Below, piece after piece: positions 22,581 to 34,099 of a stretch of 64,000 nt of DNA (its first letter is position 1; every line of letters begins with the position of its first letter). This DNA is from Helianthus annuus. Taxonomy: Eukaryota; Streptophyta; Magnoliopsida; Asterales; Asteraceae. The stretch spans positions 140,741,901 to 140,805,900 of the forward strand of contig NC_035439.2 in NCBI RefSeq assembly GCF_002127325.2, read 5' to 3'. The notes under the pieces were generated by a model that worked only from the letters and a program-made list of their open reading frames with translations, did no database searches and was not told the DNA's origin. A program made the position numbers and the translations under genes.

Positions 22581-23405
22581 TTTGTATCTCTTTTGACCTA
22601 GTGATGACCGTTTACTAATACGTGCTTGATTTCAGGGTGTGGCTTCACCATCTGTTTGGGAGCATGAAGGGTCAGTCGGGTCAAGCAGAATGGTATAGTC
22701 TATATTTGATTGAGTATTGTTTTGTAATATGCTTATCTGTAACTGGTGAATTTACTTGGACTGTTTAACATTTGACTTCAGGCTGCAAAACGTAGGAGTT
22801 CTGCACTCGATGATATTGGGTCTGGTGGTCCCATGCGTAGAATTAGACAGAAGGCCAATCTACAATCACAGCAAAGCTCGCTCTCTCGGGATAAAAGTCA
22901 ACTTGGTTCAACTCAAAAGCTGCTTTTACGTAACGAACCCGAGCCGAATGCTTTTAAGGCAGTAGAGGAAACTGGGGAGATCAGTAAGCGTAACCAAAGT
23001 TACGGTTCGGTTCCTACAGAGTCTAGTAAAATGGCGTTAAAAATATTCGAACAACTCAAAAAGAATGAGTCCGAAGGAACAACCTTCAGGATCCAAGCTA
23101 GCTAGCTGGGACTGGAACTACTGAGAACGTAGACTCGCTAATAGGTTTATCAAGCTCTCAAGATAAGCAGAAATCAGAGGGTAAAGGTAAACATCGCGTG
23201 TTGTTTTCGGATGCTCGTGAGCCAACCTTTCAAAGCAAAGACACTGTTGAAGAAAATGGTTCAAAAAATATTGTTTCCGTTGATGGAAATGTTAAAGTGC
23301 CAGTTGAAACAAAAGCTGGGTCTGCAACGAAACGAGCTTTTTCAATGAGTGCTCATGAGGTAGGTTGAACTTGTGATCCTTCTATATGATTCTTATTCTT
23401 ATATA

Positions 23406-24132
23406 TCTTAAAACATAATGTCGGTGGTACTTACCACCAACACCCTCTTTTTTGAAATCTTTCACTTTTAACCCGTGTATTATTACTTTGTATTTACACT
23501 GTTCAACTTTTAAAAATTACAATTTTGTTCCCTAGATACAACTCCATTTTACACTTCCTAAAACTTTTAAATTTGCATTCTTAATTTATCTACTATTACT
23601 TCATTTTACACCCCTCAACTTTTGAAGTTTGCCTTGTTAACCCTCAAGTTTGAATTTCGCCACCACCCCACAGGTTTTAAACTTTGCGTTCACCGTTTTT
23701 AGCCCTTGCACTGTTACTCCATTTATATCACCACCACCCCCCTCAAGTTTTAAACTTTGCGTTTTTACCCCTTTCACTATTACCCCCCTCAAGTTTTAAA
23801 CTTTATGCTTTTACCCCCTTTGCACTATTACTCCGTTTTTATCGCCACCACCCTCAAGTTTTAAACCTTGCGTTTTTTTACTCCTTGCACTGTTACCCCC
23901 TCAAGTTTTAAACTTTTCATTTTTACTTTTTGCACTATTACTCCATATTTACCGCCACCACCTCGTCAAGTTTTAAACTTTGCGTTTTTACTTATTGCAC
24001 TATTACTTCATTTTTACACCTCTTCAACTTAGAAAATTTCATATGGTTAATGCATCACATAATGCTTGGAATAATTCACTCGATGTTGTGATTACTTGCG
24101 CCGCAACACGCGCAGGTTTGAGTAATTGCTAG
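23406..24132 (+). mobile_element. Helitron in NUP1-like intron
   Basis: The 3' end is a TGCGC/GCGCA hairpin (about 24099-24115), then CTAG at 24129-24132 and T. The 5' end is probably TCTTAAAACATAATG at 23406 after an A, with the subterminal palindrome GGTGGTACTTACCACC; another TC at 23381 is possible. The body is mostly the minisatellite 23640-24030. Confidence 0.55.
23640..24030. repeat. Minisatellite, about 60-bp units
   Basis: Five to six degenerate head-to-tail copies of a unit containing CCCTCAAGTTTTAAACTTTG, CGTTTTTACCCCTTTGCACT and ATTACTCC. Any open frame here (for example 23684-23911) is an artefact of the repeat. Confidence 0.8.
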
Positions 24133-25860
24133 TTTCGATTATAGTTGATGTTTCTTTCTATAACTTACAAGTTAGATTTTTTTTTTTTTTTGGTCTTGTG
24201 AAGGATACTCTGGATCTAGATGATGACAACCATTCTAACGGGCATGCAAATATCTCAGTCGGTGTAAATAAGAAGCTGGGGGCATCTGTGTTAGCAAACA
24301 ACGGCGTTTTGCACTACCTGAGTCCAAAAAAGGTGCCATATCTCCTGGTAGTTCTGTTGTTAATAACCAGAAGATCGGTTTTTACGTACCTGCTTTGACT
24401 TGGTCGAGCAGTACTCAGTCAACAGTGCTTTCTCAACCAACCTCCGTAGTTGATACAGTTAAAGTTACTCCTCCGAATAAACCTACAGTTTTCCCAACTT
24501 TTGGAATGGTTAAAGCAAATGATGCGAAACCACTTGGCGCAACCAGGTAAATAAGTTTTTTGTTGTAAATGAAGTTATTTGTTGCTTATATGGTGAATCT
24601 TACGCTTGTTTCTTTCTGGTGCTATGCAGCTTTATAATTAATTCAACCATGAATAATGATAATGGCAACAGTCAGAAGCCGGAAAATTTGTTTGGTAGTT
24701 CAGGATCTTCGTCCTCTGCTATCCCGACAACCGCATCAGCAAATGGTGTATTTTCATTTGGTGTCTCAACGAATAATTCCGCGGGACTTCTTCAAGTCCA
24801 TCAATTTTTGCTTCTTCGTTTTCTTTTCAATCTTTCGGAACCAACACAAACAATGTTTCCAGTAGTAGCTCATCCACTGTTCTTTCTTCTACCACCACTA
24901 CTACAGCTGTTAGCAAGCAGTACTTTTGCGACATCTGTGTCTGCATCCGCATTTAGTTTTGGGTCTGCAACTGCTTCATCAACTACATTGGTAGCATATT
25001 TGGATTCAGTTCTCCATCAGGCTGCATTTACTGCCGTTACACAGGCGGTCCCATTCAAGTTTGGCTCAGGGACTAGCGAGACACCATCATCCGCTTCAGC
25101 GGGGTCTCTTTTTAGTTCTTCAGCTCCTAGTTTTGGTCTTACTTCTGTCGCCACCTCATCTGGCGGCTCGACCAGTAGTTCCACCACCATGTTCAGTTCT
25201 GGCTCCAGTGCAACACCAAGTTTTGGACTTAGCTCTACTGTCGCCTCATCGGAGACCAAATCTGGTGGCTCTGGTTTCGGTTCAACACTGAGTTTTGGAG
25301 TTAACTCCTCTACTGTTGCTTCGTCAGAGACCAAATCTGGTAGTTCTGCCAGTAACGTCTTTGGTTCTACACCGTTTTTCTTTGGGGCGTCTACTATGTC
25401 TATGCCTTCTGCCAGGAGTTGGCTTTTCATGTTTGGATCATCTAACGCAGGTGCTTCAACGGGATCATCCTTGTTCTCATTTTCTTCAAAACTGTCTTCT
25501 CCTGCTCCAGTTTTCGGAACTTCGCCCCCTAGTAACACTGATCAAATGAGCATGGAAGACAGTATGGCCGATGACTCCAACCAAACACCAAGTCCAGCAG
25601 CGCCTGCTTTCGGTCAAGCTTCCAGCGGCACACCACCGGGTTTCATGTTTGGTTCCGTCACGCCGACAACGGTTCAGCCACCTGGTTTCTTGTTCGGTGC
25701 GCAGATAAACCAACCGCAACCACAAGCGCAAGCACCGTCTCAGAGTCCTTTTCCGGCAACACAGTTTAGTGCGGGAGGAAGGTTCTCGTTAGGTAGCGGT
25801 GGAGGGGACAAGTCTAATAGAAGGGTTGTTAGAGTTAAAAGACAGACCAGGAGGAAATGA

Positions 25861-26460
25861 TAAAACATGGGAAGGGGTCGCTTGTTATGGCTTGGTTTGA
25901 CATTCTACAACTTGTGTCAGGTATTGTGGTAGTTAGATTGTTCTTGTGTCTCATTTTTGGAGGAAGTGTTTTGTATGAGGTCCATCGGTATAACATCTTA
26001 TTCTTTTTGTGTATCCATGTAAAAACATACAAGGTAAAGACATTGCAACTCTAGAGTCATAATGCTGAATGATATAGCTTGTATTTCTGTTTTTATAATA
26101 TATGGATGTTGTCTTTAGCTGACGTTCGACAAGGTTCTATACATGGACTGTATAGCCATTGGCTAACCGGTTCTTGTGGCCCGTTTGGCGTCAAACTGGT
26201 GCCATTTGATGATTATGTAATCGGGCCTGCGATTTTTTGTCATCTTATTTTGCTGAAATCTCCGGGTAGACCTTTGAGTGGCATCATCATATGGTGTTTG
26301 CATATCCGTCTTGGCATTTTTGATTGATTGAATGTAACCAAATGGCTTTTATAACAACAATAAAGTTAACTTTTGTCGCCGAATAATTTCTCTATCAGTT
26401 TCTTAAAATCTCATCATATATAAATGAAACAGGTCAAAAGTTATTGTGAAGGTTACCTTT
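25861..26460 (+). other. Downstream flank of the NUP1-like gene
   Basis: Presumed 3' untranslated and downstream sequence. A hydrophobic open frame at 26079-26327 is not recognisable. I see no separate gene. Confidence 0.3.
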
Positions 26461-26467
26461 ATATATA

Positions 26468-27225
26468 GAGTTAATTATATAGTTAATGTGGTTTACATAA
26501 AGTAACAATCTAAGGTACTAATAGTTTAAAATTACATTCTTGGGTACTAACTTTCTATTTTTTAACATGTGAGTGTATTAATTACATAGTTAGTCCTTGT
26601 GGTGTATACAAACTAACAATCTAAGGTACTAATAGTTAACAGGGAATTAACGTTAATAACCTCACATGTTAAAATACCTCAGGATGTGATTTTAAAGGAA
26701 AATTGGTATTTAATAAACCAACCTTTAACCAGTTGGTAAATAATAATCCAACCTACAGAATTGGTATATAATAATCCTACCTATCAATATGTTGGTACTC
26801 AATGAACTTCCGTTAATTTTTTTTAACTGAAGTTAGTTTTTAAGTTTTATTTATTACACAAACAGTCCCTGTAGTTGTAATTTACTAGTTTTAACTATTT
26901 TATGAAACAAAAAAACCACTCGAAAATCCTCCTTTTCCTCGATTTGAGGTTTATAAAATAGTTAAACTACTAAATTACAACTACAGGGACTGTTTGTGTA
27001 ATAAATAAAACTTAAAAACTAACTTCAGTTAAAAAAAATTAACGGAAGTTCATTGAGTACCAACATATTGATAGGTAGGATTATTATATACCAATTCTAT
27101 AGGCTGGATTATTATTTACCAATTGGTTAAAGGTTGGTTTATTCAATACCAATTTTCCGATTTTAAACTATTAGTACCTTTGATTATTATTTTGTGTAAA
27201 GCACGACTAACTATGTAACTAACTC
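26468..27225. mobile_element. MULE MITE, outer element of a nested pair
   Basis: Ends GAGTTAATTATATAGTTAAT / GACTAACTATGTAACTAACTC. The flanks TTATATATA and TTACATCTA agree at 7 of 9 bases. Same family as 37052-37379. Interrupted at 26697-27158 by another MULE MITE. Confidence 0.75.
26697..27158. mobile_element. MULE MITE, inner element, almost fully palindromic
   Basis: Ends GGAAAATTGGTATT / AATACCAATTTTCC, perfect 9-bp duplication GATTTTAAA (26688-26696, 27159-27167). The two halves are near-complete reverse complements, so a transcript would fold into a hairpin of about 200 bp per arm. Confidence 0.88.
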
Positions 27226-27243
27226 TTACATCTATATCTATAT

Positions 27244-27440
27244 CTATATCTATCTATGAGGACCGCTAAAATGAAAACCACCTCTAGTTGTAAGAACCAT
27301 GAGAACTTTTTGATCCGGGGCGAGTTGGACCAATTTTTTTTTCATAAACGTAGATGCGTGTATTATAAACACATTTTACGGTACCCGTAAAAACAAACTT
27401 GTGGTGCTCAAAACTACACTCACGACATTTTTTTTTGAAT
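27244..27440. mobile_element. Partial copy of the 38024 inverted-repeat element
   Basis: Shares GCTAAAATGAAAACCACCTC, TTGTAAGAACC and CTCAAAACTACACTCACGAC with 38024-38431. It begins right after a TCTATA microsatellite (about 27225-27256). The right end is missing. Confidence 0.65.
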
Positions 27441-27909
27441 TTTTTTTTAATGCTTATGGTACAATAAGTTAGTAAAGGGCCAAGATGGTCTTTTCACATG
27501 AATATTAAATCTTAAAGCTTTCTAAGTAATGAGTATTAATTTACAAAACTATTATTACAATCATTTATATAAATTTTAATCTTTTAGTAAAAGAAAAATT
27601 ATGATATAAAGAAAAAGGAATTGAAGAGTCCTATGATAGAAAGAGAAAGGAATTGAAGAGTCCTCTTTTAAAAAATTAAATTTCACCTATTTAATGACTT
27701 AATATAGACATGATACAATAGCATGATGTAACAGGTACCATAATGTTGGAATCCAACTGTTTCTAGACTGTACGTGTCCATAGGAAAGTTCAAATGTGTT
27801 ATTCAATTCATTAGTGAAAAAATCAACCAGTAGCTTATCATAGCATCACTCGAACCATAACTTACGACTCGATATCCTCCAAATATCATGTGGTAATCGA
27901 GACCATTCT

Positions 27910-28236
27910 AAGCACCAAAGCCATTTGTCAACGACGATGACATCCTCTCAGCTTATGCCAATGACCCGATGGTGGATATTCGAGCGGCTGCGATGAAGAA
28001 GTGGCTCGGAAGGTTTTGTAGGCCGGGGGGGGGGGGGGTTGGAGGATCTTGCAATGGAGATTTTGGGGATTTACATGAAGAAGCTGAAACTTTTGTGTAT
28101 GAGCAACTGGGAGGCTAGAGAGCTAAATGAAAGTCAAGTGGACATGTGTCGATCCTTATGTTTCGTACATCGATCAAAGGGTTGTTTTACTTCAAAATTA
28201 AATAAGTTCATGCTAGTTTTTTTGTTTCTTTTGGAT
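27910..28236 (+). pseudogene. Unrecognised gene fragment around a G homopolymer
   Basis: Before the run of G (28025-28037) the plus strand reads DDILSAYANDPMVDIRAAA; after it, DLAMEILGIYMKKLKLLCMS in a continuing open stretch to 28236. The composition looks coding, and the two pieces could be one exon with a slipped G run. I do not recognise it. Confidence 0.25.
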
Positions 28237-28733
28237 TAATTTAACTATGTAAGCTTTCGTTGCGATTTCTATTTCAGCCTATGATAATAAAAAGCTTGTT
28301 CAACATTGTTTGTTTTTTTATCCAAAGAGATTTACAACATAGAAGATGAGTTAAAAATAACTTGTTTATGCATTCTCAAAGTGGTAAGAGAATACGAGTA
28401 GTGATGCAATTAGAATTTTTTTAGCTGGCTTGAGCTAATCTGTTATTATAAAACAATCATAAATTAACTTGTTTCTCTCTCTATATTATAATGATATGTT
28501 ATGTGGAATTTCCTTGCAACAATTTTTTTACACGTTAAATTTTCTTCAAATGTAAATTTCAATAAAATTGTGACATTTTTTGCACGTTTTAATAGTATGT
28601 TTATTACTTAAGTAACACATAAAATATAGTATTTTAACATGAACAATTTTTATGTCAAATATCTTGATACACTTTTTAAGTTAGTGGTCAAATTAGAAAA
28701 AGTGAAATTTAACACTTTTGCATTATATTCATA

Positions 28734-29132
28734 CTAGGTTATATACCCGTGAGTTTCACGGGTAATGGGGTTGTGTTAAAAAAATCTGTCTATAAAATAA
28801 TAACTTCACATAGTAAGACACATGTTTGACAGCCTTACCGAGACAAAAAAACATAAATTGAATAAATTAGGGCATTTACTTCACAGAAAAAATATCTTAT
28901 TTAACGGTGTTGTCGGGTACATCAATGGTATAATGACATAAGTATTTCAAAAACGGCAGCAAATCAAGATTATTATGCAATTGAAATATTTTTGTAAGAA
29001 TGTTTATATACCAATGAGCTTGACGGGTTATCGGTTGATTTTTAAAAATTTATATTTGCAAAAGAAATAAAAAAGCATGGATGATGCTTTTGGAATCAAA
29101 GATTGATTGATGTCCTATTTTACAATTTTGTA

Positions 29133-29187
<55 letters not shown>

Positions 29188-30425
29188 TATCTCCCCTTTT
29201 ATTTGTAGCGACTCTTTCAACTTATAAATATCTAATGCGGTGGGAAAGTTAAGTATTTTTTACCCAAAACATATTTTCTGTGTTTCGAGCTCCATATTAT
29301 ATAAACACCGAAATTCCTCACAAAAGCATAAGATACTTTCGTATTATATTTTAATTAGTTGTGTGTATGTATATTCGTGTATATCTTAATCATTTAATTT
29401 GGCATCTAGTAATTGGACTTGATCATTCTCAACACCGAAGTAAAAAGACTTAGTCAGACCTCCCTTCTCCTAACACCTATACCGAATGAAATTGTTGAAC
29501 AAAAAATGGCTACATCAGTCCAAAGATGCATCCATAAGTTAATAATTAAGTTAGACATTACTCATGTATTCTCACTTGAATATTAATACATACAGAAAGT
29601 TGTTATATTCTTAATGTACCACTAAAAAAGATCCTATGGTAAAGAAATAAAAACAACAAAGTAAAAAAAGAAAAAACCAGGGGCAGTCCAATCCATTCGA
29701 TACGACTTGTGGAAGGTCCGATTCTTGACCCAACCGGGCTTAACATCATAAGCTATGTGAGGCACTTTTTCCTATTTTTTCACCTTTCAACACGTATGTT
29801 TCGTAGTTTTCAAAATATATTTTCTCAATCATTTAATCTTTTTTTTGAATTACAACGATTGCTTTATTCAATTACACCAAAATATTCCTAACTAATCTCC
29901 TACGCCCAGGTTTGAACCTGGAATCTCACCTCTAAGATCACACGGAGTTTTGAATGGCACTTGTTTTTTTTTATTATTAAAACTCCACTTTTACGTCCCT
30001 CCCACTCCGTTTTTTACCACATATCCATAATTTATATATTTAAAAATTTTTACAGATAAATTAAGCCTTTAAATCGTTCATGCATATTGAGGTGACAAAA
30101 GTTTGCATATAGATGGTAACTTTTCTTGGAATCAAAGAAGACCAATTATCATGTATAATACCCAGTTTATTTTATAACAACATTGCTATAATTGAAATCG
30201 AAAACTTCATAAATATTAGAACACAATATATAAAATAATAAAATACACAATTGGGAAACAGCAAAAGCACACTCAAAAAACATTCCCTTTATGTTTATGC
30301 GTGTGTTTTTGTTTGAGTTTTTTTTTAATCAAAATTGTGAGGAATTGACACCTATGATTAATTAGAATGGAGGCTTAATATGAGGACACGTGGCCTATCA
30401 ACTTTTCCTTTATTATATAGGAGGA
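28734..30425 (-). mobile_element. Helitron
   Basis: 3' end: hairpin CCCGTGAAACTCACGGG (about 28748-28764) then CTAG at 28734-28737 and T. 5' end: TCCTCCTATATAATAAAGG starting at 30425 after an A, followed by GGCCACGTGTCCTC. Both are standard plant Helitron termini. The interior (with a microsatellite at 29141-29180) has no Rep/helicase and no recognised cargo. Confidence 0.75.
29141..29180. repeat. (AG)n microsatellite
   Basis: Twenty uninterrupted AG units following an A run, inside the Helitron at 28734-30425. Confidence 0.95.
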
Positions 30426-30522
30426 TAATGATCGATGAAATTACCGTACACAATATTATAATGAAAATACCGTACACAATATTATATATTGTATATATAG
30501 ATTCTCCTATCAGCATCATCTT

Positions 30523-30848
30523 TAATCAAAATACCACGACCACCGCGGTTCATCATATATCATTTCCGGTGGTGAGTCTAACAAAAGTGGTGACGTTGGT
30601 TTTGCTCCACTGATGTCATTGTTGTCTAAGACTCCACCAACTATATCTTGGAGCGGTCCACCACCGTTGCCGCCACCACCAACTATATCTTAGAGCAGTC
30701 CGCCACCGTTGCCGCCACCACCACCGCCGTCAATATTGTTGTCTAACACTCCACCAACTATATCTTGGAGCAGTTCGCCATCGTTGCCGCCACCACCACT
30801 ACCACCGGCGTTCATTGGAAGTGAAGTATCTCTTGAGTTTTCTTCCAT
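30523..30848 (-). pseudogene. Gly-rich repeat protein with internal stop
   Basis: Minus strand, ATG at 30848: MEENSRDTSLPMNAGGSGGG, then three degenerate tandem units of the type GGGGNGG-LLQDIVGGVLDNN, then SPLLLDSPPEMIYDEPRWSW and a stop at about 30525-30523. A TAA at 30692-30690 replaces Gln (CAA in the other units) in the middle repeat, so only about 50 residues would be made. I do not recognise the family. The gene points toward the Helitron 5' end about 100 bp away. Confidence 0.45.
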
Positions 30849-31023
30849 CCTGTTTCACATACACAAACATGCAAACCATAAATAATAAACAAACAAAGCT
30901 CTATGTTGTGAAAACCCTATCGCGACTAAATGTAGTGTCGTACTCTCTATTACTGCAAATCTTGATATGAGCTTTCCAATCCGATTGAACCGCATACTTC
31001 CTTGGGTTTACCATATCTTTTCT

Positions 31024-31365
31024 CCATTTTTTTACACATATAGGTATTCTATTCCGTATACATTGTAGTTATTTGATATATATTTTTATAATAACAATAC
31101 AAAATGTAACCGGTTAGTAGTTACCCGATAAATACCCAATGGGTTTTGAGATGAGTATACCCAACGGGTAATCTTTTTAAATTAATGGGTTTACCCGAAA
31201 CCCGCGGGTATACCCGATACCCGATGGGTATACCCGATACCCGATAGGTATTTACCCGTTAGAAACCCGACGGGTTTTGGGACGGGTTTGGGATAAGCTT
31301 ATCTAACCGGGTTTGGGTTTGGGATTACCTAAACCCGTCCCAAACCCGACCCATTGCCATCCCTA
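31024..31365. mobile_element. hAT MITE fragment (same as in the LINE array)
   Basis: Nearly identical to the right 340 bp of 14980-15556, ending TTGCCATCCCTA. The left half is absent and I see no 8-bp duplication. It is a truncated relative that shows the element family moves independently of the array. Confidence 0.8.
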
Positions 31366-31562
31366 CATTGTACATACAGAATCCTAATTCAAATTTAAAA
31401 TCTTTGATGCTCCCTTTAGTTTTTTTTGTCACCTATTAAGTTGTAGCATTGGTAGCTTATTGAAATCATAGTTTTCAAAAGCGCTCGCCAACCATACCGC
31501 CTTGCAGTTTCATATTTCATATTTCTGCCATTTGTTATATGAAGTTTGTGTTTGTTCTTTGA

Positions 31563-32360
31563 CTAGTTTTTGCCCCGCCCGCGTTGCGGGGCAATAAACC
31601 GAATAAGTCTTTCTCATAACATGTATGTCTGTATAGAGGGTAAAATCGTAATTATATTTTGATCCAGAGGCGAAATTATAATTTTAAACTGAGAGCAAAA
31701 TCATAATTTTGAGCCTTTGGGGGGGGGGGTCATAATTTTTTTTTGAACTGTGGGAAAAAACGTAATTTTGAGCTGAGGGCAGATTCGTAATTTTAAGGTA
31801 GAGGGAAAACCAATTTTTTTAACTGAGTGCAAAACCGTGAATTTTAAACGAAGGGCGAAACCGTAATTTTAAACTGTGAACAAAATTAAAAATGAGTTTT
31901 TAAACCGAGGGCAAAAGCGTAATTTTGATAGGGGCAAAATTATAATTTTATTTTGAGCTGGGGGCAAAAGCGTATTTTTAAACGAAGGACGAAAGAATAA
32001 TTTTAAACGGGAACGAAAATTAAATTAAAACAAATTTTGGTCCAATGGGGGAGTGCCAGGCAGCTGCCTGGCACTATTCCCCCATCTTGTAATTGTATAG
32101 ATTTAAACGAAGGGCGAAACCGTAATCTTAAACTGTGAACAAAATTAAAAATGGGTTTTTAAACCGAGGGCAAAAGCGTAATTTTGAGCTAGGGGCAAAA
32201 TTATAATTTTATTTTGAGCTGGGGGCAAAAGCGTATTTTCAAACGAAGGACGAAAGCGTAATTTTAAACGGGAACGAAATTAAATTAAAAAATTTTTGGT
32301 CCAATGGGGGAGTGCCAGGCAGTTGCCTGGCACTATTCCCCCATCTTGGAAATGTATAGA
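31563..32360 (-). mobile_element. Helitron with doubled 5' end
   Basis: 3' end: hairpin GCCCCGCAACGCGGGCGGGGC then CTAG at 31563-31566 and T. 5' end: TCTATACATTTCCAAGATGG from 32360 after an A, followed by the palindrome AGTGCCAGGCAACTGCCTGG. The outer 260 bp, including the 5' end and palindrome, are repeated once inward (31842-32100 and 32101-32360). Non-coding. Confidence 0.8.
31842..32360. repeat. Tandem duplication, 2 x 260 bp
   Basis: Each unit starts TTTAAACGAAGGGCGAAACC and ends with the CCAGGCAG-TGCCTGGCACT palindrome and a GTATAGAT word. Substitutions and small indels separate the copies. Confidence 0.9.
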
Positions 32361-33040
32361 TATAAAATGGTAAATTGATGAAGATCTTGCAAAAAAAAAA
32401 AAAAACAAAATGGGCTGATTTGGGTTCTGTTTTGTTGTTAATGGCTTAAGCTAGAGTATTCATTTATTTAACTAAAAAAGAAAATGGGTAAAATGCATAT
32501 TATAAACCAATCAAGTTGTTACAAAAAAAAAAAAAAAAAAAAAAGAAACTGTAATAGTACTTCACACATTTATTTTTTAAAATTCAGAAAATGGATCAAG
32601 TGTGTTTGTTGGTCGCTCCAACCCTCGACTTACAAAATACCCATTCTGAACCGACCCGTTTTGTCCACCTCTACTCATTTGTATTTCAGGTTGCCCTAAA
32701 CTATTCCTAGTCATGCACATTTTACATTCCACTAAGAGGATGGTTATGGTAGGCGCTGATGGTTTCAGCTGCATCATATATTATTGACAAATTCACTTAA
32801 TAGGGCTTAGCTTAGAGCTTGACACTGATCAGTGACGGTTTGTTTATGTGTTTTTCCCTGCAGTATCTGGTAAATTCAGTAGTTTTATTTTGTAGATCTA
32901 TTCTGCAATTTCTTTGATACTTTTCATAATTTTGTTAATTTTATTCTGCATTTTGTTCATAAGTCTACAGTTTCTTCATAATTTTGTTAACTTTTTCACA
33001 CTGAAACTACACTGTAGCATGCGCAATCTATTAATAATAC
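32361..33040. other. No gene; A-runs and a hAT-like edge
   Basis: Long A tracts at about 32391-32410 and 32522-32544. About 32640-32675 reads GAACCGACCCGTTTTGTCCA, like the end of a hAT MITE of the CGGGTC type, without a partner end. Confidence 0.4.
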
Positions 33041-33204
33041 ACATGGTTGGGCAAGACAAGTGTAAAAACGCCCCTTAAAGCCACAATCCCCACTACATCC
33101 CTTTGTAAAAACGCCCAATAATGCCCCATTGCATACTGGGCTGCCACATGACGCAAAACGCCCTAGGGTGGGTCATTATTCACCCCCAACGACTACGCAT
33201 GGTC
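33041..33204. mobile_element. Degenerate PIF/Harbinger MITE
   Basis: Reverse-oriented, shortened relative of 18455-18808: AACGCCCAATAATGCCCCAT, GCCACATGACGCAAAACGCC and the end CTACGCATGGTC followed by TAA (33205-33207). The left end is poorly preserved. Confidence 0.55.
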
Positions 33205-33778
33205 TAATAATCGACTCTTAAAGCTCATTAAACACAAATCCATAACCCATCCATCACTAACCCCAACCACGAATGAGATGATTTTTGTTAAACAATGTAT
33301 GATAGTATATCCACTGGACTACCAGTATAAATCAAGAAGTGAACTTAACATAATACTGACCTTTCTGAAGCTCAAAAACACGTCGTATGAGATACTTGTT
33401 GTTGTGAGTGTCGTTCAACAAGACGCCATTGGAGATTTGCTTGACGGATCTTAATAAACCTCATCCTTGTAAGCGAATCTGACTAAAAAATATAACTAAC
33501 AATTAGATTTGTGGGTTCAAAGGTAAACTGAAATAAAAAAATAAAAATAAAAAAAAGTTTGGTAACTACTGCAACACTGGAAAATCATGGAAAACCTTTT
33601 TATAAAAATAAAAAAAAAAAAAAAAAAAAAACTTGAGATCTTCATCAATCGGATCAAAATCACAAAAAAAGTCTCCAATCGATGACCTACATAAAGCCGA
33701 TTCACAAGATCAACAGCTGAAATCCGATATTCGTTTCATGTTTTCAACGATTTCTGCTTCATATTTCCAGATTCTACA

Positions 33779-34070
33779 CTATTCGAACCCAAATCGAACA
33801 ATCGGAACATAGATCTGTGAAATTGGAACCGAATCTCTCACTGTTTTTTGAAGATTCAAGCGTCGGAAGAGGTTTTTGCAGCAAGCAGAACACGTATCAC
33901 AAGAAGAACTCTCATTATTTACAATCAAAGAACAACTGAAGTTATGAAAATCAGACACAAGAATTACAGACTCACATCTAACACTCACTGGATCAGACTC
34001 ACTCATAAAAGGATCTATATTAGAACTAGCATACCTCGAAGAGTGGGCTGCTGGGAAAAAATGCAAGTGA
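33779..34070 (-). other. Possible minus-strand gene start, unrecognised
   Basis: An open frame of 95 codons (34066-33779) starts about 25 bp downstream of a TATATAAAG box on the minus strand. The Ser/Cys-rich translation matches nothing I know and may be leader rather than protein. Confidence 0.25.
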
Positions 34071-34090
34071 AGAGGTAGAAGCGGTTGAAC

Positions 34091-34099
34091 TTTATATAA
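34091..34099 (-). promoter_or_regulatory. TATA box that is also a MITE target-site duplication
   Basis: TTTATATAA, read on the minus strand within CTTATATAAAG. The same 9 bp recur at 34606-34614 on the far side of the inserted MULE MITE. The box is well placed for the open frame beginning at 34066. Confidence 0.4.

Larger units (their letters stand above)
19749..25860 (+). pseudogene. NUP1: Nuclear-basket nucleoporin NUP1/NUP136-like, disrupted
   Basis: Spliced copy of the plant FG-nucleoporin NUP1 (NUP136), which anchors the nuclear-pore basket and aids mRNA export. Exons: 19749-19795, 19878-19970, 20034-20241, 20783-21085, 22636-22692, 22782-23359, 24204-24546, 24630-25860. Conserved blocks, in order: LENMLKQKTFTR, SPAELAKAYMGSRP, RSRGRSAL, GPMRRIRQKANL, SSKMALKIFEQL, SMSAHE, LDLDDD, then Ser-rich FG repeats, SMEDSMADDSNQ, and a basic tail GGGDKSNRRVVRVKRQTRRK. 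Lesions: TAG at 21032-21034, a frameshift near 23095-23105, another near 24300, and paired shifts in the last exon (about 24785-24915 and 24985-25020). The N-terminal membrane-associated part is missing upstream. Splice sites stay canonical. The family call is secure; whether any transcript is made is unknown. Confidence 0.85.

Noticed and set aside
23684..23911. 75-codon Leu/Pro-rich frame
   Set aside because: Produced by the 60-bp minisatellite inside an intronic Helitron.
25017..25538. 173-codon acidic open frame on the minus strand
   Set aside because: It is the antisense shadow of the Ser/FG-rich last exon of the NUP1-like gene; the biased sense codons keep the reverse frame open.
29820..29945. 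Possible tRNA (CCAGGTTTGAACCTGG)
   Set aside because: The B-box-like palindrome is present but no cloverleaf with acceptor and anticodon arms can be formed; more like a SINE or LINE-tail fragment.
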